6,626 nt of DNA from Caldifarciminota bacterium. Lineage in GTDB: Bacteria; Hydrothermota; 32-111; QNBC01. Position 1 is the stretch's first letter. Each line of letters begins with the position of its first letter. Made by a program: the position numbers and the translations under genes. This document shows positions 5,124 through 6,626 of the stretch, piece after piece. Below the pieces are notes generated by a model. That model searched no databases, had not been told where the DNA came from, and saw nothing but the letters and a program-made list of their open reading frames with translations. The stretch covers positions 1 through 6,626 of the forward strand of contig WFRF01000057.1 of assembly GCA_015486655.1 (NCBI GenBank). Reading direction: 5' to 3'.

Positions 5124-6626
5124 AAAGAGTTAAATATCTTAAAACTGTAAAAATTGATGTTGCGCTGGAAAGATGGGGAGACATAATAGATAAATTTTCA
5201 AAGGACTTTATCAACGATGAAGAAATAGATGTAAAATACGGATTTTCAAGAACACTTGCCAAAGAGGTTATTGCAAAAAGAAATGTCCCTTCCTTTTCAA
5301 CGTCTGCCGTTGACGGGATAGCGGTTAAAGCCGAACAAACATTCAATGCCAGAGATGTAAACCCGGTGGAGCTCACAATGGGAACGGATTTCGAGTATAT
5401 AAATACCGGGTTTAAGATGCCGGGTAGATTCAATGCCGTTATTATGATTGAAAATGTTGAGAGAATAAGCGACAAAAAAGTGAGAATAAGAAATGGTATT
5501 GCTCCCAGAGGTAATGTTAGAATGGTAGGGGAAGATTTTCACAAGGGGGATATTATTTTTTATGGCGGGGAATATCTGACTCCTGCTCATATTTCCGTAT
5601 TGGTGTCCGGTGGAGTGAGGAAAATCAATGTAAAGAGAAAAATAAAATTTGCTTTTATCCCCACAGGGGATGAAATCACATATGACCCGGAAGATAATTC
5701 TAAGATCATTGAATCCAACAGTTATATTATTCAAGGCGGAATAGAAAAATGGGGAGGGGAGATCGATGTATTTAAGGTAATTCCCGATGACTATGATTTG
5801 ATAAAGGAAACTGTAATAAAAGCATATGAGGATCACGATATAGTTATAGTGGGAGCAGGTTCTTCTCACGGAAGCAGAGACTACACATCTTCCGTGCTTG
5901 AAGATTTGGGGAAAGTCGTTGTTCACGGGACAAACATACGTCCGGGCAAACCCGTTATACTCGGAGAAATAAAGGGGAAACCGTTTATCGGATTACCCGG
6001 CTATCCTTATGCTTTTAAATTGAATACGGATATATTTATTGGAGAGATATTCAAAAGGATTTACGGGTACAGAACAACGAACCGTGTGGAGGCAATAACG
6101 GTAAAAAAAATCCCTTCACAAATAGGAGTAAAGCATTACTACAATGTAAATCTAGTGTATTTGGACGGCAAAAAGAGAGCCTTGCCTGTTAAAACCGGAT
6201 CAAGTAAGTTGTACAATTGGATAGGTGCTTCAGGATATACCATAATCGATGAAGGTTCGGAAGGAATTGAAGAAGGGGAAGAAATTAATATATTTACAGA
6301 TAAGAGCGATGAGGAAATCAAAAATAATCTTCTCTTCGTGGGCTCAAACGACATACTTATCGGAGAACTGGGTAATACCCTTTATGCAAACGGTAAAATT
6401 AAACTGTTTATAAATAATGCTGGTAGTATGGGGGGTATTTTGGCTATTCAAAAAAAGGCTGCTCATTTCACGGGGATACATCTCTTTGACGATAAAAATC
6501 GGATATACAATATACCGTTTATTGAAAAATACTTTCATGGTAAGGGAATTATCGTTCACCTTGCAAACAGATCTCAGGGGATACTCTATAGGGAAGAAAT
6601 AACGGAAAAACCGACTTCCATAGAGG
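5120..6626 (+). CDS. MoeA-like protein fused to a PBP-like (LysR-substrate-binding-type) domain, 3' partial
   Basis: The frame opens with ATG at 5120 inside the ATGA overlap with moeA and stays open to the window end (502 codons). It is a second, divergent molybdopterin molybdenumtransferase-like protein. MoeA motifs run FSTSAVDGIAV (59-69), NTGFKMPGRFNAVIMIE (95-111), GED (137-139), FIPTGDEI (179-186), GAGSSHGSRDYT (245-256), RPGKP (274-278) and LPGYP (292-296). The residues equivalent to the E. coli active-site set are D65, T96, D139, E185, D223, D254, P293 and P296, all present. The usual Tyr of DGY is Ile, and GAG replaces SGG. From about residue 401 a second domain starts (NNLLFVGSNDILIGELGN), followed by NNAGSMGGILAIQKK, HFTGIHLFD and HLANRSQGI. 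This is the PBP-like domain (COG1910 type) found fused to MoeA in archaea and anaerobic bacteria, where full proteins are about 630-650 residues; some 130-150 residues probably lie beyond the window. The fused domain plausibly binds an oxyanion such as molybdate or tungstate, which is inference. No good Shine-Dalgarno is near the start, so translation is likely coupled. Confidence 0.9.
   Translation, partial: MKRVKYLKTVKIDVALERWGDIIDKFSKDFINDEEIDVKYGFSRTLAKEVIAKRNVPSFSTSAVDGIAVKAEQTFNARDVNPVELTMGTDFEYINTGFKMPGRFNAVIMIENVERISDKKVRIRNGIAPRGNVRMVGEDFHKGDIIFYGGEYLTPAHISVLVSGGVRKINVKRKIKFAFIPTGDEITYDPEDNSKIIESNSYIIQGGIEKWGGEIDVFKVIPDDYDLIKETVIKAYEDHDIVIVGAGSSHGSRDYTSSVLEDLGKVVVHGTNIRPGKPVILGEIKGKPFIGLPGYPYAFKLNTDIFIGEIFKRIYGYRTTNRVEAITVKKIPSQIGVKHYYNVNLVYLDGKKRALPVKTGSSKLYNWIGASGYTIIDEGSEGIEEGEEINIFTDKSDEEIKNNLLFVGSNDILIGELGNTLYANGKIKLFINNAGSMGGILAIQKKAAHFTGIHLFDDKNRIYNIPFIEKYFHGKGIIVHLANRSQGILYREEITEKPTSIE

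Noticed and set aside
5297..5926. A 209-codon reverse-strand open frame opposite the second moeA
   Set aside because: It lies wholly antisense to a gene with clear MoeA motifs, and its translation shows no recognisable domain; the same applies to the shorter reverse frames across the window.
6417..6602. A 61-codon forward frame near the window end
   Set aside because: It overlaps the PBP-like domain of the second MoeA in another frame and has no family features.

Overview
The window is moderately AT-rich and densely coded, with every gene on the + strand. It looks like an anaerobic bacterium with a lipoprotein export pathway. A biotin-dependent acyl-CoA carboxyltransferase with a separate small biotin carrier, the FIPGTI-type start of the biotin domain, and the style of the small lipoprotein resemble what is seen in the Bacteroidota/Cloacimonadota/Marinimicrobia side of the tree and in WOR-3-like lineages. 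That placement is an impression from family resemblance, not a demonstrated assignment. The one clear promoter is an ordinary sigma-70 type rather than the Bacteroidota type.

Region 1 (1-1434) is the end of a carboxylase/decarboxylase cluster. It holds the C-terminal three quarters of a methylmalonyl-CoA/propionyl-CoA carboxyltransferase subunit, then six bases later a 103-residue biotin carrier with the EAMKMEN biotinylation site. Together they would move a carboxyl group between carboxybiotin and an acyl-CoA in propionate/methylmalonyl-CoA metabolism. No biotin carboxylase or membrane decarboxylase subunit is visible.

Region 2 (1435-1566) is a short non-coding gap with a strong promoter (TTGACA, 17 bp spacer, TAAAAT). 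It sits so close to the next gene that the mRNA would have almost no 5' leader.

Region 3 (1567-6626) is a tightly packed probable operon of five genes: a PimA-like family 4 glycosyltransferase, uridine kinase (udk), a small lipoprotein of unknown function, molybdopterin molybdenumtransferase (moeA), and a second MoeA-like protein fused to a C-terminal periplasmic-binding-protein-like domain, cut by the window end. Junctions are a 7-base overlap, a 1-base overlap, a 1-base gap and a 4-base ATGA overlap. The two moeA genes are an obvious functional pair for the last step of molybdenum (or tungsten) cofactor synthesis. The first three genes have no evident biochemical link with them and probably share only transcription.

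I found no RNA genes, mobile elements, CRISPR arrays or notable repeats. Most of the window is ordinary housekeeping sequence, and I see no clear new system. The points most worth a second look are the near-leaderless promoter, the moeA pair and the lipoprotein placed between udk and moeA.
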